Numbered from the stretch's first letter, positions 21,700-32,715 are shown. The stretch is 64,000 bases of DNA from Buchnera aphidicola (Sarucallis kahawaluokalani) (GCF_005080725.1 NZ_CP032999.1:213605-277604), one strand, 5' to 3'. Made by a program: numbers and translations. Notes: generated from the letters alone by a model not told the origin.

Positions 21700-23316
21700 T
21701 TAATCAAATATTTTTGGTATTTCTTTAAAGAAGATATCATTTCTAAATTTATTATAAAAATATTTTTTTTCGCATTTTTTATAAAAAATTACATGAATAG
21801 TACGATTTTTACGATCAAATTTATTGAATTTACATTCAATAAAATCATCTATTTTTAAAAATTTTATATTATTTTTAGCATTAATAGTACCAATAACATC
21901 GTTAGCTAATTTTACATAAATAATTTGATTTGTAAAATTCACTACTTTACCTGGAACAATATCTTCTCTTTTATAATTTTGAATATATTTACTAAAAGTA
22001 TCTTCTTTTAATTGTTTAATTCCTAAAGAAATTCTTTCTCTTTCTGGATCTACTTGTAATACTACAGCAGTAATATCATCACCTTTTTTGTATTTTGATA
22101 ATTCTTTTTCATTTGCATTTTTCCATGACAGGTCTGATAAATGTACTAATCCATCAATTCCACCTGGCAACCCTATGAAAATACCAAAATCAGTGATTGA
22201 TTTAATTTTTCCTTTAACATGAACTCCTCTTCCATTAATTTTAGCAAATAATTCCCATGGATTTGGTTTACATTGTTTAATTCCTAATGAAATACGCCTT
22301 TTTTCGGCATCAATATCTAATATCATTACTTTAACAATATCAGAAACATTTACTACTTTAGTTGGATGAATATTTTTATTTGTCCAATCCATTTCAGAAA
22401 TATGTACTAAACCTTCTATACCTTCTTCGATTTCAACAAAACAACCATAATCGGTTAAATTTGTTACTCTACCATCAACCTTTTTACCTTCATGGTATCT
22501 ATCTAAAATTGAATTCCAAGGATCTTCACTTAATTGTTTTAACCCTAATGATACTCTAGTTTTTTCTCGATCAAACTTTAATATTTTAACAAAAATTTCA
22601 TCTCCAATACTTACAATATCACTGGGATGTTTAACGCGTTTCCATGCCATATCAGTAATATGTAATAATCCATCTACACCTCCTAAATCAACAAATGCAC
22701 CATAATCAGTTAAATTTTTTATAATACCTTTAACTTGTATTCCTTCTTGTAAATTTAATAATAATTGATCTCTTTCAGCACTTGTTTCAGATTCAATAAC
22801 TGCCTTTCGTGATACAACAACATTATTTCTTTTTTGATCTAATTTAATGACTTTAAATTCTAATTCTTTATTTTCTAAATAACCGGTATCTTTAATTGGA
22901 CGAATATCTACCAATGAACCAGGTAAAAAAGCACGTAAATCATTTAATTCAACAGTAAAACCACCTTTTACTTTACCGCTAATAATACCTGTAATCACTG
23001 CAGATTTTTCATATGCTTGTTCTAATTTGATCCATGATTCATGTTTTTTTGCTTTTTCTCTTGATAATATTGTTTCTCCAAAACCATCTTCTATTGCATC
23101 CAAAGCAACATCAACATGGTCACCAATTTTAATTTCTAAAGTTCCGAATTTATTACGAAATTGTTCAATTGGAACATAAGATTCAGATTTTAGACCTGAA
23201 TCAATTAATACTGTATCTTTCTGAATGGCTATTACTGTTCCGGTAATAATTGATCCATTTTTAGTTTTAATTTTTTTTAAAGATTCTTCAAGTAATTGTA
23301 AAAATGTTTCATTCAT
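21700..23316 (-). CDS. rpsA: 30S ribosomal protein S1
   Basis: S1 brings mRNA to the 30S subunit and unfolds it. The 538-residue protein (E. coli 557) contains six S1/OB repeats. The first two are the ribosome-binding type, and repeats three to five carry the RNA-binding signatures [39 protein letters not shown] and [20 protein letters not shown], almost unchanged from E. coli. The sixth repeat, from about residue 450, is clearly eroded and the acidic, alanine-rich tail of E. coli S1 is replaced by a short lysine/phenylalanine-rich end. Such loss is tolerable because the last repeat is the least important in E. coli. It belongs to the run serC-aroA-cmk-rpsA. Confidence 0.98.
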   Translation of the reverse strand: MNETFLQLLEESLKKIKTKNGSIITGTVIAIQKDTVLIDSGLKSESYVPIEQFRNKFGTLEIKIGDHVDVALDAIEDGFGETILSREKAKKHESWIKLEQAYEKSAVITGIISGKVKGGFTVELNDLRAFLPGSLVDIRPIKDTGYLENKELEFKVIKLDQKRNNVVVSRKAVIESETSAERDQLLLNLQEGIQVKGIIKNLTDYGAFVDLGGVDGLLHITDMAWKRVKHPSDIVSIGDEIFVKILKFDREKTRVSLGLKQLSEDPWNSILDRYHEGKKVDGRVTNLTDYGCFVEIEEGIEGLVHISEMDWTNKNIHPTKVVNVSDIVKVMILDIDAEKRRISLGIKQCKPNPWELFAKINGRGVHVKGKIKSITDFGIFIGLPGGIDGLVHLSDLSWKNANEKELSKYKKGDDITAVVLQVDPERERISLGIKQLKEDTFSKYIQNYKREDIVPGKVVNFTNQIIYVKLANDVIGTINAKNNIKFLKIDDFIECKFNKFDRKNRTIHVIFYKKCEKKYFYNKFRNDIFFKEIPKIFD

Positions 23317-23417
23317 ATCAATTTTTTATAATTATTAGGTTGAATAACTATTTTACTTCATGTAAAATAAGTTAATTGAAATTATCTATAATCATCCTAA
23401 TTATAGAAAGAAGATGC

Positions 23418-24095
23418 TTAAATTTTTATAATAGCATGTATATAATTTATAGCTAATTTAAAAACTTCTATAGCTGTCATATTACTAGAATCAATTATAA
23501 TTGCGTTACATGCTGGTTTTAATGGAGAATTTTTTCTTTTAATATCGCGATTATCTCTTTTTTGGATTTGAAAAAATAATTCTTTAAAATGTACTGAAAA
23601 TCCTTTTTTTTTTAGCTCATGCATTCTTCGAAATACGCGATGTTTTAATTCAGCTTGTAAAAAAAATTTTATTATAGCATCTGGAAATACCGTTGTTCCC
23701 ATATCGCGACCATTGGCAACTAATCCAGGATATTTACGAAATAATCTTTGTTTAATTAATAAATTATTTCTAACATATGCAATAGTAGATAATTGAGATG
23801 CAAGATTTGTTACTTCATATGACATAATATCGTATTTTAAAAATTCTTTTATAACAAGATGACATATTTTACCATGATTATAAATAAAATAACGGTCTAA
23901 ATCTTTTAATAAATAAGTTAAATTTTTTTCTGAAATGACACTTTTTTTTTTTAAAAATAAACAAGCAAGTATTCTATAAATCATTCCAGATTCTAAATTA
24001 AACCATTTTAAATGTTTAGCAAGTGCTTGCGATAAAACACTTTTTCCTGATCCGCTGGGTCCATCGATTGTAATTACAGGAGCTAGCTGTATCAT
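23418..24095 (-). CDS. cmk: Cytidylate kinase
   Basis: Cmk phosphorylates CMP and dCMP to the diphosphates. The 225-residue protein (E. coli 227) has the P-loop GPSGSGKS (12-19), the CMP-binding ESGMIYR (D to E change compared with DSGxxYR), the NGRDMGTTVFPDA segment and the lid region QKRDNRDIKR. It lies between aroA (58 bases upstream) and rpsA (about 100 bases downstream), the ancestral enterobacterial order, and is probably transcribed with them. Small A+T stems occur in the 23317-23417 gap but none is a convincing terminator. Confidence 0.95.
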   Translation of the reverse strand: MIQLAPVITIDGPSGSGKSVLSQALAKHLKWFNLESGMIYRILACLFLKKKSVISEKNLTYLLKDLDRYFIYNHGKICHLVIKEFLKYDIMSYEVTNLASQLSTIAYVRNNLLIKQRLFRKYPGLVANGRDMGTTVFPDAIIKFFLQAELKHRVFRRMHELKKKGFSVHFKELFFQIQKRDNRDIKRKNSPLKPACNAIIIDSSNMTAIEVFKLAINYIHAIIKI

Positions 24096-24153
24096 TTAAA
24101 AGTCTCATAAATTATAATAAAATTAAACAGATTATATAATACATGTAAGATAA

Positions 24154-25446
24154 TTATTTTTTCCAATGACTAATTTTATTGAATAAATTAAAAAAATTTG
24201 GAAAAGTTTTTGATACACACTCAGGGTTAATAATTGTGACAGATTGATTTGATAAAGCAATTAAAGAAAAACACATAGCTATTCTATGATCATTATAAGT
24301 ATTAATTTTAGAATAAATAATTTTTTTAGGAGGATGGATAATTATAAAATCTTTACCTTCTGTAACAATTGCACCTACTTTTTTTAACTCTGTTGCCATT
24401 GCATGTAATCTATCTGTTTCTTTAACTCTCCAATTATATATATTTTTAATTGTTGTACTAGAACCATCAGTAAATAATGCAAGCATAGCAATAGTCATAG
24501 CAGCATCAGGTATAGTATTTGCATCTAAATTAATACCTTTTAATATGTTTTTTTTTATACACTCAACATAATTTCTACCCCAAATGATTTTTGCTCCCAT
24601 TTTTTTAAGTACATCAATAAATTTTATATCTCCTTGGATACTATATTTATTAATTCCTTTAACTTTAATATATCGACCTTTAATAGCAGCAGCGGCAAGA
24701 AAATAAGTTGCAGAAGATGCATCACCTTCTATATAATATTCTTTTGGAGATTTATATTTTTGTTTTGCAGGAATATAAAATTTTTTATAATCATAATTAT
24801 GTACGATAATTCCAAAATCCTGCATAATTTTTAATGTTATATCAATGTATGGAATTGAAACTAAAGTTCCTCGGATAATAATATTAGTATCTACATTAGC
24901 TAATGGTGCAGCTATTAATAAAGATGTTAAAAATTGACTTGAAATATCTCCATTAATAAAAATATTTCCTCCAGAAAAACCTCCTTTTAAACATATTGGT
25001 AAATAATTTTTTTGTTCTAAGTATTCAATATTCCCTCCACCTTGTTGTAAAGCATCAATTAAATCTTTAATTGGACGTTCTTTCATTCTATCATCACCTG
25101 TAATAATAATTTTATTTTTTTGTAATGATAAAATTGCAGTAAGAGGACGTACTGCAGTACCAGCGTTTCCTAAAAATAGTGAAATATTGGGTTTATACTG
25201 AAAAATATTTTTACATCCCCAAATGATACATTCTGTTTTATTAAATAAACGATATTTTATACCAATTTTTCTTAATGCATTTAACATATAAATAATATCA
25301 TCACTATATAATAAATTTTTTATATAAGTTGTACCATCAGATATTGCTGATAGTAATAATACCCGATTTGAAATACTTTTTGAACCTGGCAATTGTATGC
25401 TACCAGATATTTTATCTATTGGTTTTAAAGTTAAAAAATTAACCAT
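24154..25446 (-). CDS. aroA: 3-phosphoshikimate 1-carboxyvinyltransferase (EPSP synthase)
   Basis: AroA adds enolpyruvate from PEP to shikimate 3-phosphate, two steps before chorismate completes; it supports the phenylalanine, tyrosine and tryptophan that the aphid host needs. The 430-residue protein (E. coli 427) has the active-site [10 protein letters not shown] (19-28, K23), [21 protein letters not shown], the catalytic aspartate in [11 protein letters not shown], and [15 protein letters not shown] near the end. All residues expected for function are present. GGAG lies 11 bases before the ATG. It sits between serC and cmk, the classical serC-aroA pairing. Confidence 0.97.
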   Translation of the reverse strand: MVNFLTLKPIDKISGSIQLPGSKSISNRVLLLSAISDGTTYIKNLLYSDDIIYMLNALRKIGIKYRLFNKTECIIWGCKNIFQYKPNISLFLGNAGTAVRPLTAILSLQKNKIIITGDDRMKERPIKDLIDALQQGGGNIEYLEQKNYLPICLKGGFSGGNIFINGDISSQFLTSLLIAAPLANVDTNIIIRGTLVSIPYIDITLKIMQDFGIIVHNYDYKKFYIPAKQKYKSPKEYYIEGDASSATYFLAAAAIKGRYIKVKGINKYSIQGDIKFIDVLKKMGAKIIWGRNYVECIKKNILKGINLDANTIPDAAMTIAMLALFTDGSSTTIKNIYNWRVKETDRLHAMATELKKVGAIVTEGKDFIIIHPPKKIIYSKINTYNDHRIAMCFSLIALSNQSVTIINPECVSKTFPNFFNLFNKISHWKK

Positions 25447-25500
25447 TTTTATTACATCTCCTAAAATAAAAAATATATATTTATATTAAATAATTTATTT

Positions 25501-26589
25501 TTATCGAAATTTATATTCAAAATCCTTCATAAATGCAGTTAATTTTTTTACTCCAGATAAAGGCATAGCATTGTAAATAGAAGCACGGAAACCACCGATT
25601 ACTTTATGTCCTTTTAAAAATATTAATCCTGATTCATTTGCTTTACTTAAAAAGAGATGGTTCAGATTTTGATCTTTTAAATAAAAAGTAACATTCATGT
25701 GTGATCGATTGTTTGGATGAACGGTATTAAAATAAAAATTACTATTATCAATAGTTTGATATAATAATTTTGATTTTTTATAATTTAATTTTTCAAAAAA
25801 ATTTATTCCACCTTTCTTTTTTACCCATTGTAATACTAAACTAATTACATACCATGAAAATGTAACTGGGGTATTGAACATAGAATGAGAAGCAAAAATG
25901 TTTTTATAATTTAAAATTGATGGTATATACGGATTACTATATTTTAATATTTTTTTTTTGATAATTACAATGGTAATACCAGCAGGGCCAAGGTTTTTTT
26001 GAGCACTGGCATAAATTAAATCATATTTATTAACATTAATATTTCTTGATAACAAAGATGATGAAAAATCTCCTATAATAATTTTATCTTTAAAATTCGG
26101 TTCTTCGTGTATTGCAACACCGTCTATTGTCTCATTAGGACAATAATGAATGTAATTTGCATGTGTATGCAGTAACCATTTTTCCATTTTTAAAATCATA
26201 ACTTTTCCATTAACATATTTTTTAACGTTAATATGATTAGGAAAACAATATTTTTTTGCCTCTAACATTGCCTGATAAGACCAATAACCACTATCAATAT
26301 AATCAGCACAGTTTAATTGATTTAATAAATTCATAGGTATAGCAGAAAATTGACCTCTAGCACCTCCTTGGCAAAACAGTATAGCATATTCATCAGAAAT
26401 ACTTAATAATTCTCTTAAATATTGTTCAGCATTTTGAATAATAATATGAAATTCTGGACTTCTATGACTAATTTCTATAATTGATGCACCAATTTTATTC
26501 CAATTTAAAAAACTTTTTTTTACTTTTTGTAATACTTCTTCTGGAAGCATAGCAGGTCCAGCGCTAAAATTATATATTTTTTTGTCCAT
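25501..26589 (-). CDS. serC: Phosphoserine aminotransferase
   Basis: SerC makes phosphoserine from phosphohydroxypyruvate, and in E. coli also acts in pyridoxal phosphate synthesis. From the ATG at 26589 the protein has 362 residues, the E. coli length, and begins like it (IYNFSAGPAMLPEEVL). The PLP lysine is in YASAQKNLGPAGI; CQGGARGQFSAIPMN and the C-terminal FRASIYNAMPLSGV are intact. An ATG at 26601 would add four residues; neither start has a visible ribosome binding site. serC and aroA are 54 bases apart and probably co-transcribed, downstream of serS. Confidence 0.95.
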   Translation of the reverse strand: MDKKIYNFSAGPAMLPEEVLQKVKKSFLNWNKIGASIIEISHRSPEFHIIIQNAEQYLRELLSISDEYAILFCQGGARGQFSAIPMNLLNQLNCADYIDSGYWSYQAMLEAKKYCFPNHINVKKYVNGKVMILKMEKWLLHTHANYIHYCPNETIDGVAIHEEPNFKDKIIIGDFSSSLLSRNINVNKYDLIYASAQKNLGPAGITIVIIKKKILKYSNPYIPSILNYKNIFASHSMFNTPVTFSWYVISLVLQWVKKKGGINFFEKLNYKKSKLLYQTIDNSNFYFNTVHPNNRSHMNVTFYLKDQNLNHLFLSKANESGLIFLKGHKVIGGFRASIYNAMPLSGVKKLTAFMKDFEYKFR

Positions 26590-26631
26590 ATTTATTAACA
26601 TAATTTTTAAAGATACTTGAATAATGAAAAA

Positions 26632-27927
26632 TTAATTTAAAAAAGTCATACCATTCATATATTTTTTTCTTAATACGTCCGGTATAGTTACTGATCCATC
26701 AATATTTTGATAATTTTCTAAAATAGCAGCTAATGTTCTACCAACAGCTAATCCTGAACCGTTAATTGTATGTAATAAAAATTTTTTTTTTTTTTTTTTA
26801 TGAAAATATTTTGCATTTATTCTTCTTGTTTGAAAATCTGACATATTAGAACAAGATGATATTTCACGATATTTATTTTGAGCAGGAAACCAAACTTCTA
26901 AATCATATGTTTTAGTAGATGTAAAACCAAGATCTCCAGTACATAACAATATTTTTCTATATGGTAATTTTAATAGTTTTAATATATTTTCTGCATGTGA
27001 TGTTAATATTTCTAAACTCTGCATAGAATATTCAGGACGAGTTAAATGAAATATTTCTACTTTATCAAATTGATGCATACGAATTAAACCTCTTGTATCT
27101 TGTCCATAAGATAAGCTTTCTGCACGAAAACAAGGAGAATATGCAGTTAACATAACTGGTAAATCATTTATTTGTAATAAAATATTTTGAAATAAATTTG
27201 TTAATGGCACCTCTGCAGTTGGTATTAAAATATACTTGTTATTTTTTTGTTTTTGATGTATTGTAGACACATAAAATAATTCTTTCTTGAATTTAGGTAA
27301 TTGACCTGTACCATACATACTATCTGAATTTACTAAATATGGTATATTTGTTTCTAAATATCCATGTTGCATTGTATGTACATCTAACATAAATTGTCCT
27401 ATAGCTCGATACAATAAAGCAATTTTATTTTTCATTATGACAAATCTTGAACCAGAAATTTTTGATGCTGTAAGCCAATCAAAACCATTAATCTTATTTC
27501 CTAATTCCACATGATCAAGAATATTAAAATTATAATTTTTTATTTTTCCCCAATAAGAAATTTCAATATTATGATTTCCATTATTACCAATTGGTACAGT
27601 ATTATCAGGTATATTGGGTATACAAGATATAAAATTTTTTATATCTTTTTGAAATTTTTTTAATACATTATTTTTAGTGGATAATATTTTTTTAATATTA
27701 CATACTTTATTTTTTACATTAATTAAATCTTCTGGGGTAATATTTTTTGAACCAATAATTTTGGATAATTTATTATATTTATATCTTAATTTTTCTACTT
27801 CAATTTGCAGTTCTTTACGATTTTTTTCCATATAATTTAAATGTTTTGCATTTAACACGAAATTTCGATTTTTTAATTTTTTAACAACCAAATTAGAAAC
27901 ATTACGTAATAAATGTGGATCAAGCAT
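26632..27927 (-). CDS. serS: Seryl-tRNA synthetase
   Basis: SerRS charges all serine tRNAs, including the tRNA-Ser(UGA) in this window. From the ATG at 27927 the protein begins MLDPHLLRN, matching E. coli; an ATG four codons upstream is possible. The long N-terminal coiled coil (about 30-100) that grips the tRNA variable arm is present. Class II motifs are SPCFRAESLSYGQDTRGLIR (motif 2), REISSCSNMSDFQTRR and GLAVGRTLAAILENYQ (motif 3). Just before motif 3 the coding strand has 18 consecutive A bases (26782-26799), six lysine codons. E. coli has only short basic residues there. This tract is a plausible slippage site, treated as a finding. Confidence 0.96.
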   Translation of the reverse strand: MLDPHLLRNVSNLVVKKLKNRNFVLNAKHLNYMEKNRKELQIEVEKLRYKYNKLSKIIGSKNITPEDLINVKNKVCNIKKILSTKNNVLKKFQKDIKNFISCIPNIPDNTVPIGNNGNHNIEISYWGKIKNYNFNILDHVELGNKINGFDWLTASKISGSRFVIMKNKIALLYRAIGQFMLDVHTMQHGYLETNIPYLVNSDSMYGTGQLPKFKKELFYVSTIHQKQKNNKYILIPTAEVPLTNLFQNILLQINDLPVMLTAYSPCFRAESLSYGQDTRGLIRMHQFDKVEIFHLTRPEYSMQSLEILTSHAENILKLLKLPYRKILLCTGDLGFTSTKTYDLEVWFPAQNKYREISSCSNMSDFQTRRINAKYFHKKKKKKFLLHTINGSGLAVGRTLAAILENYQNIDGSVTIPDVLRKKYMNGMTFLN

Positions 27928-28114
27928 AATATTTTTCATATTTTAATTAATATATTTAATATAACATATCAATATACCAGTGATATAATTATTAAATATA
28001 TAATAAAAAATAATATATTATCGTATTTTATCATTACAAAGAAAAGAAAAATATTTTATATATATATATAACAAAAAAATTATTTTATTTCATAAAATTA
28101 ATGAGATTTTTATT

Positions 28115-29089
28115 ATGGGATTAAAAAATCAATTATATAAATTAATTATTATTGGATCAGGTCCTGCAGGGTATACTGCTGCTATATATGCTGCACGTGC
28201 TAATTTGAAACCACTGTTAATTACTGGTTTGCAAAAAGGCGGACAATTAATACAAACAGATAAGATTGAAAATTGGCCTGGTAGATTTAAATTAACAACA
28301 GGATATGATTTAATGCATGATATGGAACAACATGCATTATCTTTACAAACAAACATTATTTATGATCAAGTTATTGATGTTGATTTTTCAAAAAAAAAAT
28401 TCCAAATATATTGTGAAAAAGAAAAATATATTAGTTTATCAGTAATTATAGCAACAGGATCATCTCCACGTTATTTAGGATTACCAGAAGAGAAAGAATT
28501 AATGGGTAAAGGTATATCAACATGTGCAACATGTGATGGTTTTTTTTATAAATCGCAAGAAGTTGCTGTTGTTGGAGGAGGTAATACTGCTATAGAAGAA
28601 GCTTTATATTTGTCAAATATTGCTTCTAAAGTACATATAATACATCGACGAGAAATATTTACAGCAGAAAAAATACTAATAGATCGATTAAATAAAAAAA
28701 TAGAAATAGGAAATATTGTATTACATACCAATTTTATTATTAGCAAAATTATTAAAAAAAAAAAAAATATTGTCGAAATTGAAATGAATTGTACTAAAAA
28801 TATTTATCAAAAAAAAACTATTTCTATCCAAGCTTTGTTTATTGCAATTGGAAGTATTCCAAATACTAAAATTTTTTATAATAAAATAGAAATGGAAAAT
28901 GGATATATTAAAATACAAAAAAAAATAAAAAATATAAATACACAAACAAATATACCAGGAGTATTTGCCGCTGGTGATGTTGTAGATCATATTTATAAAC
29001 AAGCAATTACTTCTGCAGCAAGTGGTTGTATGGCTGCATTAGATGCAGAAAAATATTTAAATAAAATAAATTCAATAAAATCATTATAA
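28115..29089 (+). CDS. trxB: Thioredoxin reductase
   Basis: TrxB passes electrons from NADPH through FAD to thioredoxin, which supports ribonucleotide reductase and protein thiol repair. The 324-residue protein (E. coli 321) shows the FAD site GSGPAG (14-19), the redox pair C137/C140 in [10 protein letters not shown], the NADPH site [16 protein letters not shown], and the second FAD motif [20 protein letters not shown]. An A13 tract at 28754-28766 lies in a variable loop. It is divergent from serS and 14 bases upstream of infA, so trxB-infA-aspS likely form one transcript. Confidence 0.97.
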   Translation: MGLKNQLYKLIIIGSGPAGYTAAIYAARANLKPLLITGLQKGGQLIQTDKIENWPGRFKLTTGYDLMHDMEQHALSLQTNIIYDQVIDVDFSKKKFQIYCEKEKYISLSVIIATGSSPRYLGLPEEKELMGKGISTCATCDGFFYKSQEVAVVGGGNTAIEEALYLSNIASKVHIIHRREIFTAEKILIDRLNKKIEIGNIVLHTNFIISKIIKKKKNIVEIEMNCTKNIYQKKTISIQALFIAIGSIPNTKIFYNKIEMENGYIKIQKKIKNINTQTNIPGVFAAGDVVDHIYKQAITSAASGCMAALDAEKYLNKINSIKSL

Positions 29090-29103
29090 ATAAGGTAAAA
29101 TAT

Positions 29104-29322
29104 ATGATTAAAACACATAATATGGAAATGCAAGGTAGTATCATAGATACATTACCAAATACAATGTTTAAAGTTAAGCTTGAAAATGGACATATTATTA
29201 CGGCGCATATATCTGGAAAAATGCGAAAAAATTATATTCGAATATTAACCGGAGATAAAGTAATTGTGGAATTAACTCCTTATGATTTAAGTAAAGGAAG
29301 AATTATCTTCCGAAGTAAATAA
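29104..29322 (+). CDS. infA: Translation initiation factor IF-1
   Basis: IF-1 is an OB-fold protein that binds the ribosomal A site during initiation. The 72 residues equal E. coli IF-1, and the second half is nearly identical ([19 protein letters not shown], then [11 protein letters not shown]). The N-terminus is slightly diverged but EMQG is kept. AAGG precedes the ATG at a proper distance. It lies between trxB and aspS, with short spacers of 14 and 33 bases, which indicates co-transcription. Confidence 0.97.
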   Translation: MIKTHNMEMQGSIIDTLPNTMFKVKLENGHIITAHISGKMRKNYIRILTGDKVIVELTPYDLSKGRIIFRSK

Positions 29323-29355
29323 TCAGAATTAAATTTTATTACAGGTGAAAATTTT

Positions 29356-31065
29356 ATGCGTACAAAATATTGTGGTAATCTTACAGTATCTGATATTGAT
29401 AAAAAAGTAACATTATGTGGTTGGGTGGATCGTAAAAGAAATTTTGGAAATTTCATATTTATTGATTTAAGAGATTGTACAGGTATTATACAAATATTTT
29501 TCCATTCTAAAAAAGATGAAATTTTTCAAGATGCGTTAAAACTAAAAAATGAATTTTGTATTCAAATTTCAGGAATAGTAAAAAAAAGAAAAAAAAATCA
29601 CCAAAATTTAAGTATGTATACTGGAAACATAGAAATTCATGCAACAAATTTAAATATTATAAACATTTCCCAGATTTTACCTTTAGATATAAATAACATT
29701 AATGAAGAAAAAGTTCGCTTAAAATATCGATATTTAGATTTACGTAGATCAACAATGTTTAAAAATTTAAAAATACGACACAAAATCGTTCAATATATAC
29801 GAAAATTTTTAAACAAAAAAAAATTTATAGATATTGAAACTCCAGTATTAGTTAAATTAACTCCGGAAGGCGCCAAAAATTATTTAGTATCTAGCAGAAT
29901 ACATCAAAAAAAATACTACGCATTATCTCAATCACCTCAAATTTTTAAACAATTATTTATGATAGCGGGAATTGATAAATATTATCAAATTGCCAGATGC
30001 TTTCGTGATGAAGATTTAAGATCAGATCGGCAGCCCGAATTTACACAAATTGATATAGAAGCGGCTTTTATTGATGAAATTTATATAAAACAACTTACAG
30101 AATCGATCGTTAAAATGTTATGGAAAAATTTTTTAAATTATGAAATCAATACTATTCCATGTATAACCTTTCAAGAATCTATGAAAAAATACGGTTCTGA
30201 TAAACCGGATTTAAGAAATCCAATCATATTACATAATATTAAAAAATTTATTCATGTCAATCAATATAATAAATCTGTAAATAACGAAAAAATAGTTGCT
30301 ATAATTATTCCTCAAGGTATTTTAAAATTTACTCAAGAAAATATAAATGATCTTAATCAAATGATTAAAAAATATAATATATTATATCACTTTTATATCT
30401 ATGTAAAAAATATATATGATAATCAGTATGATATAAAAATTTCTGATATTTTTTTTCAAAAAAAAATTATCACTAATATTATTCATAAGATAAATTCTCA
30501 TAATAATGATATTATATTAATAATCTCTGGAAGAAAAGAAATTATTTATCAATTATTTCAAATAATAAAAAATTATATTGCAAAAAAACTAGATTTAATT
30601 AAAAAAAATAATTGGAAACCTATATGGATTACGGATTTTCCAATGTTTCAAAAAAACCAAGATAATTCTTTCACAACAACACATCATCCATTTACCGCAC
30701 CTAAAAATTTTGATATTAGGCATATTAAAAATAATAACTTAAATTCAATAATCGCAAATTCTTATGATTTAGTAATTAATGGATATGAAATAGGAGGAGG
30801 TTCTGTACGTATACATGACGTCAAAATTCAGAAAATGATTTTTGAAATTCTAAATATATCTACAGAAAAAAAAGAGGATCCATTTCATTTTTTTATTAAT
30901 GCATTAAAATATGGTACTCCACCTCATGCAGGTATTGCATTAGGATTAGATAGATTAGTTATGTTATTAACGAATAACAATAATATTAAAGATGTTATAG
31001 CTTTTCCCAAAACAAATACTTCTACCTGTCTCATGACAGGAGCACCATCCTATCTAATTAATTAA
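29356..31065 (+). CDS. aspS: Aspartyl-tRNA synthetase
   Basis: AspRS charges tRNA-Asp. The 569-residue protein (E. coli 590) has the N-terminal OB anticodon-binding domain (GWVDRKRNFGNFIFIDLRD), the catalytic class II domain with RCFRDEDLRSDRQPEFTQ, the GAD-type insertion between about 280 and 400, and motif 3 GIALGLDRLVMLL close to the end. The insertion domain is the most diverged part and is rich in asparagine, lysine and isoleucine. The C-terminal AFPKT motif is present. An AGGTGA upstream of the ATG is a good ribosome binding site. The gene converges on znuB; no convincing hairpin is seen between them. Confidence 0.97.
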   Translation: MRTKYCGNLTVSDIDKKVTLCGWVDRKRNFGNFIFIDLRDCTGIIQIFFHSKKDEIFQDALKLKNEFCIQISGIVKKRKKNHQNLSMYTGNIEIHATNLNIINISQILPLDINNINEEKVRLKYRYLDLRRSTMFKNLKIRHKIVQYIRKFLNKKKFIDIETPVLVKLTPEGAKNYLVSSRIHQKKYYALSQSPQIFKQLFMIAGIDKYYQIARCFRDEDLRSDRQPEFTQIDIEAAFIDEIYIKQLTESIVKMLWKNFLNYEINTIPCITFQESMKKYGSDKPDLRNPIILHNIKKFIHVNQYNKSVNNEKIVAIIIPQGILKFTQENINDLNQMIKKYNILYHFYIYVKNIYDNQYDIKISDIFFQKKIITNIIHKINSHNNDIILIISGRKEIIYQLFQIIKNYIAKKLDLIKKNNWKPIWITDFPMFQKNQDNSFTTTHHPFTAPKNFDIRHIKNNNLNSIIANSYDLVINGYEIGGGSVRIHDVKIQKMIFEILNISTEKKEDPFHFFINALKYGTPPHAGIALGLDRLVMLLTNNNNIKDVIAFPKTNTSTCLMTGAPSYLIN

Positions 31066-31109
31066 TTGTAATATATTTATACATCAGAAAAACTAAATTA
31101 TACGATATT

Positions 31110-31886
31110 TTACATTATTAAACTAATTATAAAAAATATTGATTCTAAAAGTATAATTACTGGACTAATTGGAATATTATAAAATATATTAATAAAAATT
31201 CCTATAGTAATTGCAATTATATTAATGATTATTGAAAATAATACCATTAGTTCAGGTGAAGTAGAAAATCTTTGTGCAATTGCTGCAGGAATAATTAATA
31301 TTGCAGTAATTAATAATGCACCAATTAAAGTAGTTGATATACCAATTAATAAAGTAATTAATAACATTAAAATTAAGCGTACATTAAAAACATTAATCCC
31401 ATCTACACAAGCAAGTTCTGCATTAATAATCATTAATAAAATTGATTTCCATAAAATAATAACAACAGATGAAATAATCAGTGTTATAAAAAAAATTATG
31501 TTAATATCAATAAATTTTAATTCTAGTAGATTACCCAATAAATATTTTGTAAGATCCGCTTGTTCGTTTTTTGAAATAATATGTAAAATAATCATACCAA
31601 GCGATAATGAACTATATGTTACGATTGCTAATATCGTATCTAAATTTAAACTCGAAATATGTTCAATATAAATAATTACTACTGTTAAAAAAAATAAAGT
31701 AGTTAACACAGCTAATAAAACATTTATTTTAAGTAATAATGCAATTGATAATCCTAACAACGAAGCATGAGATAATGTGTTACCAAACGATGATATTTTT
31801 CTCCATAAAATAAATGCCCCTAACGGTCCACAACAAACAGACAATAACAATCCTGCAATCCAAATTAGAAAATAATTTTTATACAT
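31110..31886 (-). CDS. znuB: Zinc ABC transporter, membrane permease ZnuB
   Basis: ZnuB is the membrane subunit of the high-affinity zinc importer. The 258-residue protein is almost entirely hydrophobic, with about eight membrane segments, and keeps the family landmarks GPLGAFILWRKISSFGNTLSHASLLG at the N-terminus (given in two parts: GPLGAFILWRK and GNTLSHASLLG) and LLGNLLELKF in the middle, as well as LLITAILIIPAAIAQ near the end. It is 31 bases downstream of znuC on the same strand. The periplasmic zinc-binding protein ZnuA is not encoded nearby, although in E. coli znuA is divergent from znuCB. Confidence 0.93.
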   Translation of the reverse strand: MYKNYFLIWIAGLLLSVCCGPLGAFILWRKISSFGNTLSHASLLGLSIALLLKINVLLAVLTTLFFLTVVIIYIEHISSLNLDTILAIVTYSSLSLGMIILHIISKNEQADLTKYLLGNLLELKFIDINIIFFITLIISSVVIILWKSILLMIINAELACVDGINVFNVRLILMLLITLLIGISTTLIGALLITAILIIPAAIAQRFSTSPELMVLFSIIINIIAITIGIFINIFYNIPISPVIILLESIFFIISLIM

Positions 31887-31917
31887 TTCAACATGCTCAA
31901 AAAAAATCCATATTAGT

Positions 31918-32634
31918 TTAAAAATTATGTGTATGATTGTGGTAATGTGAATATAACGCTAATTCATTGTATGGTATAGAACCAAATAATGCAATGAATT
32001 TTAAATTTTTTGTAATCGCTTTTGGAGTACCTGAACAACAAATATGTTTATTTAAGCAAATTACTTCGTCAGTCTGTGCCATAACAAAATTTAAATCATG
32101 TGATACAATTAATATTGTATATGACAGGTCTTTTTTTAATTGATTAATTAATTTATAAAAAGAAATTTGGCTATTTATATCCATACCTTGTACTGGTTCG
32201 TCTAAAATCAATAATTGTGGATGATTTAATAATGCACGGGCTAAAAAAACTTTTTGCATCTCTCCACCAGATAATGTATTCATTTGCATATTTTTTAAAT
32301 GTGCAATATTTAATTTATTTAAAGTATATAAAATTTCTGTTTTATTGACCCGGACCGATAAATTCATAAATTTATTTACTGAAATTGGAAAATTATTATC
32401 AAAAGTAAATTTTTGAGGAACATAACCAATTTTTAAATTTGAAGCACGAAATATTGAACCTGCACTAGGAGATAATAAATTCAAAATTACTTGAATTAAT
32501 GTAGATTTTCCTGCACCATTGGGACCAATTAAAGTTACAATATTGTTTGAATATAATGATAATGATATATTTGTTAAAATATTACGATTACATAAATTAA
32601 CATAAACATTTTCTAATTTTATTAATAGATTCAT
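31918..32634 (-). CDS. znuC: Zinc ABC transporter, ATP-binding protein ZnuC
   Basis: ZnuC powers zinc import by ATP hydrolysis on the inner face of the membrane. The 238-residue protein (E. coli 251) has Walker A GPNGAGKST (37-45), the Q-loop in GYVPQKF, the ABC signature LSGGEMQKVFLARALL, Walker B LLILDEP and the switch histidine in VSHDLNFV. The C-terminal end is histidine-rich (SHYHNHTHNF), which may bind zinc, as in other ZnuC proteins. It is followed by znuB after 31 bases. The gene upstream, pykA, is on the same strand about 80 bases away. Confidence 0.94.
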   Translation of the reverse strand: MNLLIKLENVYVNLCNRNILTNISLSLYSNNIVTLIGPNGAGKSTLIQVILNLLSPSAGSIFRASNLKIGYVPQKFTFDNNFPISVNKFMNLSVRVNKTEILYTLNKLNIAHLKNMQMNTLSGGEMQKVFLARALLNHPQLLILDEPVQGMDINSQISFYKLINQLKKDLSYTILIVSHDLNFVMAQTDEVICLNKHICCSGTPKAITKNLKFIALFGSIPYNELALYSHYHNHTHNF

Positions 32635-32715
32635 ATGATAATTATTAATATGTAAAAATTTCTCTAAACATGTAGTATACTAAATCGCATAAAAATATGT
32701 AATATATTTTTAGTA

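Noticed and set aside
31225-31671. 148-codon open frame on the plus strand
   Set aside because: It is antisense to znuB, has no family resemblance and arises from the A+T-rich, hydrophobic codons of znuB.
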